Source: Siphonodentalium dalli
Taxonomy: Eukaryota; Mollusca; Scaphopoda; Gadilida; Siphonodentaliidae
Length of the DNA: 64,000 bases
Assembly: GCA_032622095.1 (NCBI GenBank)
Contig: CP136065.1
Span: 212,270,151-212,334,150 of the forward strand
Direction of reading: 5' to 3'
Position 1 is the stretch's first letter. Each line of letters starts with the position of its first letter. The translations under genes were made by a program, and so were the position numbers. Of this stretch, positions 11,826-24,162 are shown piece by piece. The notes below the pieces were generated by a model. It ran no database searches. It worked only from the letters and a program-made list of their open reading frames with translations, and had not been told where the DNA came from.

Positions 11826-12030
11826 ACACCTGTCAAGTGGTCCTGCTAATGTTCTATGATGCTGGTGGTCCTGTTGAATTGCTACGATGCTGCTAGGGCA
11901 AAATGGTGCTGACAAGGCAAAATACCGTTATTTTTTCTAAAGTTGTCATTTTCGCGGTGTTTGGATAATCTGAACATATCCAGGAAAAGCCATTATGTGT
12001 ATCAAACATTCTAAAACACAGTATATGCTT
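11826..12030. mobile_element. Half copy of the CACCCCTG-ended MITE
   Basis: Carries GTCAAGTGGTCCTGCTAATG, TAGGGCAAAATGGTGCTG, the TTTCGCGGTG..GGATAATCTGAACATAT block and GAAAAGCCATTATG..TATCAAACATT, in the same order as the element at 3583-4098. The opposite end is missing. Confidence 0.6.
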
Positions 12031-12189
12031 TATTCTCTGATCAAATGTGACATGAGAAAACGAAATTATATACAAAATATGAATAGAACGAAGAAATTTT
12101 GAATGTACAAAATATACAACGACCTCTCGGGTGTCATAATCAGCATTATCAACATCACCTTCATCATCACCAGTTTCTTCCTCAAAATA

Positions 12190-12206
12190 ATAGTTATCAT
12201 TATCAT

Positions 12207-12239
<33 letters not shown>

Positions 12240-12265
12240 TATCATCATCATCATCATCATCACCA
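12190..12265. repeat. (CAT)n trinucleotide microsatellite
   Basis: A nearly pure CAT/ATC run with a few interruptions. Translations appear as poly-Asp, poly-Met or poly-Ile frames and are artefacts. Confidence 0.9.
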
Positions 12266-12404
12266 CATGTAATCGTTGTCGTCGCGATCATCATAGCGTC
12301 GACGTTGATCATCGTCATTGTTATCATAGTCACCATGATAATAATATTCATAATATGATCACCACGTGCCGGCTTCAAAGTGGTTGTTAAACAAATGAAA
12401 ACAG

Positions 12405-14403
12405 TAACAACAACAACAACGACGGATTAATCGTTGTTATCCAACTTAAAGTTAATCAATCGTATAAACGAGCAAAGTCTACGTAATAAAGTTACGTCAT
12501 TCAAATTTAGTATGTCGTCTAAGATATCAATAGTCGCATTTTGTATACTTGTAAATTGTCGGGGCATGAGACGATTTCTAGCCTCGATTAAACATTCACA
12601 TTCCATCAAGTAGTGCATTTCATCTCCAAGTTGACATTTATTACACAGGACATTTATTACTTCGAAGGACAGTCGTGTCGTTCCATCGGCCTGTCTCTAT
12701 TGGCAGGCGATGATTACTCGTGCGGAATTGGCAGAGAGTTATTCTATTCTTGGTATCCAAGCAATCCAAATATGTTTCGAAATTGATGTCATGTTTGAAA
12801 ATTTTATATGTGTTGCCTCTGCTAGATTGTTCAATATCAGACAACCAGGTTGTGCGAAATTGATTATTTAAACTGCACTTGAGATATGACATTAATGTTT
12901 CTGGACATGTGATATTTTCCATGTCCCAAAGATGAATCTGTCAACAATTTGTTAGGATGGTCTTAATTGTTTCCATCCACTGGAATTTTACTGTTGAAAC
13001 TTCACATACTTTTATGGCTGGTAAATACAAAGTCTTACAAAATCTGCTCTGATTCATATTCTTAATTTTCATCCAATAATTCATAATACGCAGGTTGATT
13101 GTATATTCAATCGGCAATCTCCCACTCTCACCATATAACATAAAATTGGGGGTGGGTGATTTCAAGTGTAGAACTTGCCTTATAAATTTTCTGTGCATAA
13201 CTTCAAATATATCATTATTTCCTGATCCCCATACCTCGCAGCAATACAACATGACTGGCAAAACTTGGGTATCAAATAATTCAAACATGTTTTTACTGAC
13301 AAGCAATGTGTTCTAGATTTTGAGATAACTGAATACATTGCCTTAGTTGCTTTATTCATCAATTTTTTTTTTGTATCCGAGTACGAGCCTGATTTTGTAT
13401 GTACAATTCCAAGATAGTTAAAGTTCTTGACAACTACAATTGTTTGTCCATTGTATGTAAATATTCTATTTTTTAGGCAAGCTTCGTTTAGAAATCAGCA
13501 TTATTCTGGTTTTTTCAACGTTAACACTTAACTTCCACTTCTCACAGTACTTTTGAAAACTATTAAGTGCTTTCTGTAGATTTAACCGTGTTTCAGCCAT
13601 AAGTACCGTGTCGTCTGCATATAAAATAATAAATAATTTGACATATATCTGCAAATGGGTCTCTATATCCTTTGACATTTTTGACAAACCCCGAACACCA
13701 TTCGTATTGAGAAAATCTTCCAGGTCATTGAGGTAAAGTGAGAACAGTAGGGGTGATAGGTTTATCACCTTGTCGTACTCCAGACAAACATGGGGAAACA
13801 ATCGGATGTTGTATTGCCCAAACGAACCTTTGATTTGATGTTTGTGTACATATTTCTAATAACCGTGAGTAGTTTTCCATTTATATCATTGTTAATGAGT
13901 GTGTGCCATAGCCCTTTCCTCCACACCTTATCAAATGCTTTCTCAAAATCAATAAATGCACAATACATATTCCTATTAAATGCCTTTGAAATTGCCGTTA
14001 ACATATGTAAAACAAAAATATTATCAGTTGTGGAATAACCCTTTCTGAAACCCGCCTGGTTCTCACAGAGAACTTCTCTTTCTTCAACGTAAGAATATAA
14101 CCTATTAGAAAGAATCTTTGTAAACAATTTGCCGAAGCAGCTTAAAAGCGTGATAGGTCTGTAGTTTTTTGGATCTTCCTTATTACCCTTTTTCTTATAG
14201 AGCGGGATGATAGTTCCAATTCCCCATATATGTGGTACACAACCTGATTCGAAGACTAAATTAAATGTTTTACAATATATGTCGATAAGGGTGTCAGAGG
14301 ATGCCTTGATATATTCGTTTATAATTCCATCTTCTCCAGGGGACTTATAGTGTGGTAACGCTTCCAGTAACGAGGAGTAATGAACTCCTATGTATTGTGT
14401 CAT
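12405..14403 (-). pseudogene. 5'-truncated LINE (non-LTR retrotransposon) reverse transcriptase, frameshifted
   Basis: Read on the minus strand, 14403-13765 encodes the RT fingers and palm: SPGEDGIINEYI, NYRPITLLSCFGKLFTKIL, QAGFRKGYSTTDNIF and FIDFEKAFDKVW. After two small frameshifts near 13770-13750 the frame continues with LSPLLFSLYLNDL and the catalytic YADD motif (ILYADDTVLM, about 13620). The thumb and C-terminal region follow in pieces (13306-12941, 12922-12641, 12618-12427), ending with an HYLMECE-type segment typical of the Cys/His tail of such elements. No endonuclease lies upstream, so it is 5' truncated. A (GTT)n tract at the 3' end (12405-12422 on the plus strand) may be the tail. 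Probably CR1/Jockey-like; clade not certain. Confidence 0.85.
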
Positions 14404-14970
14404 ATAATCCGAAGATTATTCTCCGCACGCGATGAGCATCGTATAATAAATCAATGAATAAATACAGACTGGACGATCCTTTGCACATTCAGCTTTGATG
14501 TTATACATTACCATCTATTAATATCATTATTATGTTGTTCAATACACAATGTACAATTTTATGTTATTATGTATGCATACTATACTATACTATATAAGGA
14601 TGTTTTTTTGGACTAAACTTATATATCTACCCAATCTTGAACTCCAATTGCAATGTTAGCATATCGTTCCAGCCTGTTCTCGAGAAAATAAGCTCTATAC
14701 GGGCTTACTCTGAATGTCGCGCTTTAGGCCCATATAGAGCCTATTTGAAAATACGCTCCATGTGGCCGTAAAATGTGTCGTCCAAAATGAGGCCATATAG
14801 AGCTTATTTCGATACGAAATAGGCTCATAATTATATGGGTATTATTTAGTTGACTTTTTTCATCGATACGACTTACCAGATGAACGCTCTTTACAATGTG
14901 TGTTCACTGCGGCCCGCGCCATTCAACGGAATAGCCCATTTAAATTCAGAATTAAATAAGTCTAATATGA
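14404..14970. other. Unassigned AT-rich spacer with GCTCTATATGG-type words
   Basis: The word TATAGAGC(C/T)TATTT and its inverse recur at 14690-14830 (CATATAGAGCCTATTT, CATATAGAGCTTATTT, AAATAAGCTCTATAC), suggesting a small fold-back repeat. No gene is seen. Confidence 0.4.
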
Positions 14971-14974
14971 ACCT

Positions 14975-15570
14975 ATATGAATCCACAGGTATTAGGCACA
15001 AAAAAAAAAAAAATAAAATAAATAAAGGTAAGTATCAATGCTGATAGTGAAAATAGGAGGTCAAAAATCATCCTCACAAAAGCAAAATCTTTTATCAATT
15101 TCATCTGGAATTCCAGCATATTTTGTGTTAAAGTTTAGCTTTCCGTCGTACTTTAAACAAGTGAGCATAGAAAATCATTCGAAGTTGTCAATGAAATTTA
15201 TTTTTTGGTACCCGAAACGTCCGTCCAATGAAAAATCAAAAAATCAAATATTCCAACCCCTAAATCACCGAAATATATACTATTATCATCAAACTAAATA
15301 GCCCTATTGTCAAACAGACGTTGTTTCATGAAGTACAGCTAATTTGGGGGTGGTACTCAACATACATCGAGTTTAATAACGATTTATGTCCTTTTTTTTT
15401 CGTCAGTTTTACATATTTCTTTTCGCAGGAGGCCATTTTGCAAAACTGAAAGCGAAACTAACTTGAACTTTATTAAATTAATTTTAATATCTCTCTTTTA
15501 ATTGATATCCGGCATTCTTAATGACAACAAGAAATTATGGCATTGGAATCCATGTAAAAAAGGACGACCG
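14975..15570. repeat. Left arm of an outer inverted repeat
   Basis: Shares, in inverted order, CACAGGTATTAGG.ACAA, AACGTCCGTCCAATGAAAAA, CAAACAGACGTTGTTTCATG, GAGGCCATTTTG and AAGGACGACC with 22205-22815. The pair encloses about 6.6 kb of nested elements. The arms are diverged, and neither the ends nor a target duplication are sharp. Confidence 0.65.
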
Positions 15571-16471
15571 TGCAGTCACGACCTGCACTACTCAGACTAA
15601 TATGTGTTGACTTATATGAACGTCAAGATTTAATTAACTATAAATATTTCTTATAACCAATTACGTACACGAAGTTGGTTGCTTGTGGTAGGGGGATTTG
15701 GTCTATATGGGAGGCCAAATTCACATTTAATAATTAATTGCGCTTAAGCGCAATCAATTGCGCTTAAGCGCAATTCATGGTTATATGTAACTAAACACCC
15801 ATGGTGAATAAATATGTTTATCCATAACTTAACCTTAACTCATATTGACATATCACCTCTTGTTTTCATTGATTTGGATGGGTAGGGAGCTAGCCAAACT
15901 GCTTTATCAAAATTGCTGACACACAAAAGTATCACCTGCTGTTTTATATTATCTTCGGTATATATTAGTTGGGGCTACTCGCAATAGCATTACTTTCTGT
16001 ATTAGTCGAGGCGACTTTGATTTTCTTCAATTTTCGAGTATACAGGCACACCATATGAGGGAAGCAAGCCCTCGGTGACACCACATTCACATTATATGAC
16101 CATGGAAATACTCTAGATTTGTGCAAGAGATGCTGATTTAATAAAAAAAACTAGAGCTCGAGGACTGAGACAACAAAGCTCCAGGAATGAGACACCAATA
16201 TTTTGGGACAGGGATGCTGATAATATGAAAATATGTTTTTTTTCTCTGATTTAAGTCAATAAGTAAACCATATGAGGTAAGCAAGCCCTCATGCAGTGAC
16301 ATCACATGCATGCTATAGTATATGACAATAGTAATGGCCCAAATCTGTGCAAAAATACATTTAAAAACATCCTATAAAAATTACTAGAAGGAGACATCAA
16401 TTCTTTGGATATAGGGATGCTGATAATATGTAATTAGGGATTATCATTGACACCAAGTTCGACCACAAGGC

Positions 16472-16870
16472 TTGCATGTAAATAACTCTCACACACCTCC
16501 CAGAACAATCCCATCTGTAATATTGAATGATCAATGTCATGCGACGATGATACCCACATCACAAGCAAATGGCACGAAAGACAATTATTCCCACAATAAA
16601 GCAACACACAATTCTGACTATAATGTGCACAAACAAATTCAACGCTACTACGTCGGTGGTATCGTGCCCGGAACCACCAGAGATACAATTAGTAGATACC
16701 TAACTGACCGCGGCGTGGTTCCGACTTACCTAAAACTGATGACAAGTGCGCGCACGGGTATGGTATGTGCACAATTCAATGTAATTAAGGACCACAGTTA
16801 TCCATTAATAGACACTGGTTTCTGGCCAATAGGTGCCTACTGTCGCCCATGGCACAAACGCGCTCGTTAA
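16472..16870 (+). pseudogene. LINE ORF1 fragment
   Basis: The frame ends 10 bases before the ORF2 ATG. Its C-terminal half (YYVGGIVPGTTRDTISRYL ... WPIGAYCRPW) resembles the RNA-binding-like ORF1 segment placed directly ahead of APE endonuclease ORFs in CR1/Jockey-type elements. That assignment rests on context and pattern, not on a search. The N-terminal portion looks truncated. Confidence 0.5.
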
Positions 16871-16880
16871 AATACTATGC

Positions 16881-17597
16881 ATGGTTACAAATTCTGAAAT
16901 TGGAATTTTCACGTGGAATGCCACAGGGATAAAAGGTAGCGCTTCATATTTAACTGACATTCTTAAACGTGAGATCTATCAAATTGTTGGCGTATCAGAA
17001 CACTGGCTAGACTCAGAAAACTTGTGTTTTTTACACACTTTAAGTGACAAATATATATATACAGGCAAGCCAGGAACTGTAATTAAAACAAAAATAGGTG
17101 GAAAGTTCACAAGAGACGGTGTTGGATTGCTTATTCACAATTCCCTTCAACATAAATGCACAGCAATCAGTATCGACCAGAATAGATTCGTTTGTGTCCA
17201 GTTGATAATGGACAAACACATTCTGACAATTATTCAAGTCTATCTCCCTAACACAAATCACGGAGATGACTATTTTAGTGAATGCCTCGAATCTTTAGTG
17301 GAACTATGTGCGATGTACTCTGCAGAAGGAAGTGTGATCATAATGGGGGACTTTAACGCTCACATACCGAAAGGGTCGTTAAACACTGCGCCCATTGATC
17401 TCAATGATCGTTCCGAATTATTTCTTCAGTTTTTGGATAATTGTGAACTGATTTCCACAACAGCAAGCAACGCGTGCGGCGGTAATGAATACTCCCACAT
17501 ACCATATTGTTTAACAAACAAGCCCTCTCTCATTGATCATATTTTGGTGTCTTCACGTGATAGAGACTTAATAACAAAACAGCTGGATTCTGTCTGA
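16881..17597 (+). pseudogene. LINE ORF2, APE-type endonuclease part
   Basis: The frame opens MVTNSEIGIFTWNATGIKG and carries the usual apurinic-endonuclease signatures: the N-containing WNATGI, the Glu in VGVSEHWL, the GDFNAH loop near residue 155, and SLIDHILVSS near the end. It stops at 17597, before the RT, where an intact element would read on. The stop and the following frameshifts mark it as dead. It is nested inside the CTTAAG-type TIR element. Confidence 0.85.
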
Positions 17598-17735
17598 CAA
17601 TGCAATCAAAACTACGAATCATATGCCAGTAACATGCAAGATGACACTCCCGGACATTTCTAATAATAATCAGCCAACACAAACAAAAATATCTTACTTG
17701 TGGAGCCGTATGGACACAATTTTGTATAAAAACAC

Positions 17736-20329
17736 TTGGATGTGAGATGCGCTGATCTGTGTAATCGCGTGATCCATTCCAAGCACGATATCGCATTTTT
17801 CTATGACGACATTGTAGACGCATTGCATGCAGCTGCATCTTCTGCCGTTCCAATTAGATCTACACGACAACACAGAAAGCCCTATTGGAATTCCGAACCA
17901 GACAATCTTAAAAAACACCCAAGCCACGTAGCGCATGCAAACGGACGTATGTGGATCACAAGCAAGCAAAGCGTGATTTTAGGTGGGTACATAGGCATGC
18001 AGTTCGAAATTATCAAGGAAACTTAAGCTACACACTTGAGTCACATGCAAGAAACAACCATAAGTTATTCTGGCGTTCATTGCGACCACAACAAGGAGCA
18101 TCACCGGCAATCTGTTCTGCTATGGAATTCAGCGGTCAGGTCTGTAGGAACCATGCTGACATTCTTTCTGGCTGGGCCGCATATTTCGAAGACCTGTACA
18201 GTCCTCCAGCACACGAAGACACGTTATTTGAAGCCTATGTAGAGAGGGAAGTATCTGAATGTTTGAAAAGCGGACATAATACATGTCCTTTGTTTGGTAT
18301 TCCCATAACTTCGGCTGAAATTGAAAATGTTATAAGGAAACTGAAATCTGGTAAAGCAAGCGGTCATGATGGTATAATCAACGAACACGTGCGACATGGA
18401 ACGGATCTCTTGTTATTATGTTTGTGCAAGTTGTTCAACGCATTTCTTGATTTTGAAAATATTCCAGAGACGTTAAAAGCGGGTATTATCGTGCCATTAT
18501 ACAAGGGAGAACCTAAACCTGCAACTCTCCCGGACAGCTACCGAGCGATATCATTACTACCCGTGTTATACAAAATATTTGAAGCCATACTTCTCATGGA
18601 TAGTGACATACTGGCTGCATTCCCACATGACCTTCAGAATGAATTTCAATCTAGGGTAGGCTGTAACATGACAACTTTCGTCCGTCAAGAGGCCATATCG
18701 TACGCACATGAAAACAGTTCCAAACTTTATGTTGCATTTTTAGACTCTAAAAAAGCTTTCGACAAAGTATGGCACACCGGACTGTTATTCAAGTTTCTTC
18801 GCCTTGGTTTTTCAAGAAAAGCCATTTGCATGTTACAGTGCATATACAGTGACATCATAAGCCAAGTTCGTTATAACGGATGTCTGTCAAACTCCTTTGT
18901 GATTAGCCAAAGAACAAGGCAAGGAGGTATCCACTCACCATTTTGCTACTTAGCGTACATAAATGACCTTCTTGAAATCCTAACGACCACACGAATGGGA
19001 CTATCCATAAATAATATTTCATGCGCGGCACCTACTACGGCGGACGATATAACACTTATATCCCTCTCTAAAATTGGCCTCGACAGTTTAATCGACATGT
19101 GTTATCAATACAGCATCAGGTGGCGATTTTCTTTCTCTTGTACTAAAAGCAACATTATTGTATTTAACGAGTCAAAAGGTGGCCACTCCAAAGCTCACAG
19201 AACATGGCATTTATGTCCGAACACCATTCCAGAGAAATAGAGAGCACGCACTTAGGAATTGAACAAGATAAATTCGCTACAGGAAAATCCCACGGACACT
19301 TAGTTTCTCTGAAAATTCGCAAAACATTTTTCTCAATTGCTAAGAGACAGTTAACTGCATCTTTGACTCCTGTGTCACTGAGGCAGATCCTAAAATGTGT
19401 TGTTCTGCCGAAAGCATTATACGGATGCGAACGCTTACCCATGCAATATACCTCTGGTCTCATGATAATGGAAAGATCACTCCGAACGTGTATCAAGAGT
19501 ATCCAGTCACTACCGAAAAGGGCAAGCACTAGACTGTCCCTTGGTTACTTGGATTGATGCCCATTGAACGGAAATTCATACCCGAAAATTATGCTTTCTT
19601 GGAAACCTTATCCATTTACCACTTCACCACCAAACTCCTCTGAGACTGTTCCTACTCAAAGCGCACCAGCAACGTCTATTTAGAAGATCAGCTTCCGGCT
19701 ATGTTCATGATATATTTCAAATTCTCGCAAAATACAATCTAAAATGTTATCTCCTAGAATATCTCGATGAAGGTCTGTTCCCAGCAAAAGAAGTATGGAA
19801 GAGGATTGCTAAAACAGCTGTGCAAAATTATTATATTAACTCATGGCGTTGTGCTGTACATTCTGATCCAAATTTAATTGTTCTATCAAAAGTTCACCAT
19901 AATCCATTAGACTGTTGGTCAATATGGACTCGAGTACACGCCCAAGCACATTTATCATCCAAATATGTCAACTTGTGCCGGTTACTGAATAGGACAGCAT
20001 TCAACAACAATACTCTCTGTAACCTTTGCTCTGTTCGCTTTAATAGTGAGATAACGCATATCATGTTCTCGTGTCAATCGGGCATATTGATTCATGCGCG
20101 AAACATATACTGGGATTTCATAACGAACAGATTCGGAATTCCAATATACATGTCCATGGCTTCGCTTACCGTTGACGACTTGTGTGCCATGCTTTTAGGG
20201 TCAAGATGTAACATATTAAATATATCGGATTTTCCTCTGGATTTCATCGTCGACTCGACCGCAACATTCCTTCTGCATGCGAGCAAGGCTGTCAACGTTC
20301 TACGATCTACACCCGATGGTCTCGGCTGA
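17736..20329 (+). pseudogene. LINE ORF2, linker, reverse transcriptase and C-terminal part, broken
   Basis: The linker at 17736-17950 (with the characteristic KPYWNSE) shifts frame into 17951-19240. There the RT shows SGKASGHDGIINEH, DSYRAISLLPVLYKIFEAI, FLDSKKAFDKVW and RQGGIHSPFCYLAYINDL. The catalytic box reads TADDI in place of YADD, so the palm is altered. The frame stops at 19238, shifts at about 19204-19557 (thumb, LPKALYGCE) and again before 19820-20329, which ends with a CNLC...HIMFSC Cys/His tail. Several frameshifts make this element inactive. It is similar in type to the LINE at 12.4-14.4 kb but is not a copy of it. Confidence 0.85.
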
Positions 20330-20985
20330 TGGACAATTCGAAGCTATGTATAAATAATTTGTTTTTGCTATAATGATTCACACAAGAAACCTCTATATAT
20401 ATACACGTACATTGTGGTCGATAGTTCAAAGATAATTAATGCATGATCACCAGCAATCGGCAACACGCCTATTGTCACATCAAAACTGTTTTCATTCAGC
20501 TGGGTCATTTGCGTGTTACATAGTATCCATCATACACGCACATTCACATTATACCTGACATATGTCTTAAATAGGCCATTTTCATGCTACTTTCTGAATT
20601 CGATGTCTGAAATCTTTGTCTAATTTCACTCGATACGGTGATATGACGAAACACATTCTCAATTTCTTATACTCAACTTTGATGTTCACTAAATATTTTA
20701 TTTGGAAGTTTTATTTCGCTCGATCACACGCATGTGATTTTGCTAATTTATTTCCAGAAACGCTCGTCAACTTTCACTCGACAAGTTAATATGACGACTC
20801 ACATTCGAAAGTTCCAATACTCAACTTTGATCTGCAATAAATATTTTATTCGGAAATTTTATTTCGCTAAATGCGTGTGACATGGCATAAACACTGTTAT
20901 ATTAATATTGTGACTAGTATTACATTTGCATGCATATTTATGTAACTTGTATATAATTGTCATTTGTATATATGCTCTCCTAAAT
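20330..20985. other. LINE 3' region
   Basis: Non-coding sequence after the RT C-terminus. Two paragraph-like repeats (ATGACGA.ACACATTC.. TACTCAACTTTGAT, near 20645 and 20793) are present. The host TIR element resumes at about 20985 (GGTTAACAATAAACTTAC). Confidence 0.5.
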
Positions 20986-21245
20986 TGAGGAGGTTAACAA
21001 TAAACTTACTTATGGGTAAGTTAGATAGTAGTCACAATTACGCTTAAGTGCAATTCATTACGCTTAAGCGTAAATGCCCTATTTGTGCTTAAGCACAATA
21101 TGTGGTATTTGCGCTTAAGCGCAATTGATTGCGCTTAAGTGCAATTCATTGCGCTTAATCGCAAATAATTACGCTGCAATTCATTATTAAATGTGAATTT
21201 GGCCTCCCATAGGTCTATACCTCATAATTATCATATTGTACTCAC

Positions 21246-21474
21246 ATCTTTCAGCCTTTCGTGGCTCCCCGGGGCCATTTTTCGACTGGCCCAGGCCCAT
21301 TCTAAATTTGGATGAAATATTAGTTGTACTCGCCTCCACAACCTTTGGCCTTGGTTGGAAATTGGGGTTCTTATGAGTGAGAACTTGGGGTTTACCCCCC
21401 TCATAATTTGGGTTGTTTGTTTGTTTCAAATGACAACCCAAATCATTAGAATATAAGTAAGGAAGAACATCCAA
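21246..21474 (-). CDS. Possible short exon of unknown product
   Basis: The minus-strand frame of about 76 codons ends at a good donor (GAAAGAT|GTGAGTAC, 21245-21240) immediately outside the TIR element. The composition (NPNYEGGKPQVLTHKNPNF, then Lys/Pro/Gly-rich) is protein-like and less AT-driven than the surroundings. No acceptor is secured and no family is recognised. It could also be a fragment of a mobile-element protein. Confidence 0.25.
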
Positions 21475-22059
21475 TTTTCACGAACATGTTTTTGTTTGTA
21501 CCTGTACAAATCCTATAGTGATTTTATAGGTTGGTAATATATCAGTTTGATTACAATTGCATGGAGTTACATTTATACCAGCGCGGACTCGGAGCCATGC
21601 AATATTGAAACAACGTCAACCCAACCAAACCTAATGCCAACCATGCCAACATTATGCCTGCTGTGTGTGCTATGTCGCGTCGCTGTCAAAACGTCAATGA
21701 CTTTCGCGGGGAAATGCGCGTGCCAATATGACGTCGCTTTGGATACAACATATGACGTGAACGTGCTTTTACTAATTTAATAAACTAAAGAAAAGTTTAT
21801 ATACTGATATGACAAACAATTTAGAAATTTACGAGATGAGTCATGTTGCTTTCGCGATGTGGCTAACGAAAATGTGCAGCTTTACGTAATTTCCGTCATT
21901 TTCCGAATGGCATAGCAACCCGAGTCAGATCGGCAAAATTTATGATGTAAGTAATGATTATTGTTCAAAGTATAAACCATGTAATGTCTTCACGCAATGA
22001 ATACCGTTATGTTGGCTATGTGAAAAGTTACATTTTGTAGTTTTATTTAATTGTAATGA

Positions 22060-22120
22060 CGGATGGCGGCCCCTCAAATTCAAGATGGCGGCGCCCCTAA
22101 TTCAAGATAGCGGCGCCCAT
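22060..22120 (+). promoter_or_regulatory. GATGGCGGC repeats (YY1-like)
   Basis: GGATGGCGGCCCC (22061), CAAGATGGCGGCGCCC (22081) and the degenerate CAAGATAGCGGCGCCC (22102) lie ~20 bases apart. AAGATGGCGGC is the known YY1 consensus. No transcript start is evident, so the role is inference. Confidence 0.35.
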
Positions 22121-22140
22121 GTTCGAAAGCGAACTTAGTA

Positions 22141-22212
22141 TAAGGACGACCAGCGCATGTGCTGCTGCGCAGCACATGCGCGGCTGGGCTGTGCTAAGCT
22201 GGTCGTCCTTAA
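22141..22212. repeat. AAGGACGACC hairpin
   Basis: TAAGGACGACCAGC at the left pairs with GCTGGTCGTCCTT at the right, with an inner GCGCATGTGCTG/CAGCACATGCGC stem. It forms the inner edge of the right arm of the outer inverted repeat. Confidence 0.75.
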
Positions 22213-22815
22213 AAAAATCATGCGGTGGATATATAATACCCACTAGATAAGGAATTAGATAAAACATTTTTTTTATCGATGTAAAATTATTTTATTTTGG
22301 AGTCATTTACTGCAGCGTTTCTCGAGTTTGTTTCGCACTTTCAAAATGGCCTCCCGCAAAAAGAATCATGTAAAACTGACGGAAAAAAAGACAAAAATCG
22401 TTATTAAACTTGATGTATGTTGAGTACCACACCCAAATTAGCTGTCCTTCGTGAAACAACGTCTGTTTGACAATAGGGCTATTTAGTATGATAATTAGAG
22501 TATAGATTTCGGTGATTTAGGTGTTGGATTGTTTTATTTTTCATTGGACGGACGTTTCGGGTACCAACCAAATAAATTTGATATATCAACTTTAAATGTT
22601 TTTCTATGTTCACTTTAAATCTCAAATACGACGGCGAACCAAACTTTTTTGAAAACTAGGATTATTTGGTCACATAGTGCTGCAATTACAGATCAATAAA
22701 AAATAAAATGTTGCTTTTGTAGAGAAAAATGCTGACCTCTATCAAAAATGAGACAGATACCTTTCCGAGATTTTTATTAAATAAAAAAACAATTGTACCT
22801 AATACCTGTGTACGA
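22205..22815. repeat. Right arm of the outer inverted repeat
   Basis: Inverted counterpart of 14975-15570 (shared blocks include TGAGTACCAC.CCCAAATTAGCT and TTTTTCATTGGACGGACGTT). Confidence 0.65.
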
Positions 22816-24162
22816 ATCTATCTGCAGGAGTATGTGTTGATAATTCAATGAGTATGGTAAATGAGGGCTAAAATATTTCCACAACAACTTCATAAAAATC
22901 CATGGAAATGATTCAGGCTGCCCTCTGTGATCCAACATCAAGTCGATATCGGATTATATGTGCGTATGTCAGAGCAGGGGCTTCGATAAGTCAGAAGAGT
23001 CCGCAAAATCATCCATAAATAATACGTAGAAACGATCAAGAAGCTTATCATTGAAAACGCTCTTTAGTATATATCGCTATTGGACGACGGAAGCATACAC
23101 GCTCTTTATAAGAGGCGACCATTGGATTTTTTTATAAGCTAACAAACATTAAAACGTCCTCTTTCGAATGTCAATGTCATCAAAATCTCGTATTAATTCT
23201 CGTAATCGACGTCCACATCGAGGTCGATAAAATATTCTCGATGATGATTCAAGTTGTGTTCTGTATTTATTACACACCCCTTGTGTCGACTAAGTTTAAT
23301 CCATGAATGCGATCACAATTGATGCTATATCTATCTATATTGTGATTTACGTCTGATGGAAAACCGGTAAATATATGTGTATCGCCCGAAGCGGATCGTT
23401 GACGCCATGTACGTCATCCCATTTTTTGTTTTGGCAATAAAATCAACGCGAAGTAGTTTCGGTTTGTATAATCCTTCTGGTATATATACAACAATATAAA
23501 TTCAATGGCTGGGATTACGTTGAATACACGTGCCTCGCTTCAACAGGTGTGGAGAACAATTAGTTCTGGTATAGAAAATCTACAGATTGTTGTTTTGTGA
23601 TGCCAAATCTGAACTTGCGGTTCAGAATCATCTAATAACAGAAAGTATGTTCTCCGTATTTGCGAAAACAACGGTTACAAAGTTATACATTTGATAAGTT
23701 GTTGTAAAAGTTTACAACGGTTACATCTTAAATAGTTTTCTCTTTAATTTTCACAAATAATTAACAATATAAGTATATAATAATTAACAATATAAGTATA
23801 TAATAATTGGACCCCGGTCGGCCCATATGACATATAATTATGTCGCTTCATCAATACTAATAAATATCAATTATGTTTGTTTGTTTGTTTGTCTGGACTG
23901 TGGGCGACTAAACGGCTGGACCTTCGGAACTGAACATGTGTACGTTCTTTATTGTTCAACTGAGACTGGACGTAACGTCACATAGCGCCGCGATTATCGT
24001 ATGCGAACAAAACGCTCTTTATCAATAATATATCAGGAATAGAACAGCATGCGCTCAAAGGTTGGGCCATGAAAAACATCGTCATCCGTGCCAAAGACCG
24101 GTACCCCAGAGTGTATACAATAAATATAAATACTATAATATAAATATTCTAGCAGGGTTAAC
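22816..24162. other. Unassigned region before the large palindrome
   Basis: AT-rich. It holds several AACGCTCTTT boxes (about 23055, 23098, 24011), a short tandem of AATTAACAATATAAGTATAT (23757-23803), a TTTG run (23874-23894) and GGTTAACC next to the palindrome edge. No gene is seen. Confidence 0.4.

Larger units (their letters stand above)
15706..21211. mobile_element. TIR element with CTTAAG subterminal palindromes, split by a LINE
   Basis: The left end TATGGGAGGCCAAATTCACA and the inverted right end are identical for ~28 bases. The exact 6-mer GGTCTA flanks both sides (15700-15705, 21212-21217), a probable target duplication. Just inside each end are repeats of GCGCTTAAGCGCAATT-type palindromes (15735-15776; 21035-21175). 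No transposase is visible. An undisrupted relative in the opposite orientation lies at 47606-48850 and a short one at 57119-57540. Comparison with the former shows that about 16445-20985 is a later LINE insertion. Confidence 0.75.

Noticed and set aside
11893-12378. 161-codon minus-strand ORF with a long Asp run
   Set aside because: Produced by the (CAT)n microsatellite; no other protein-like feature.
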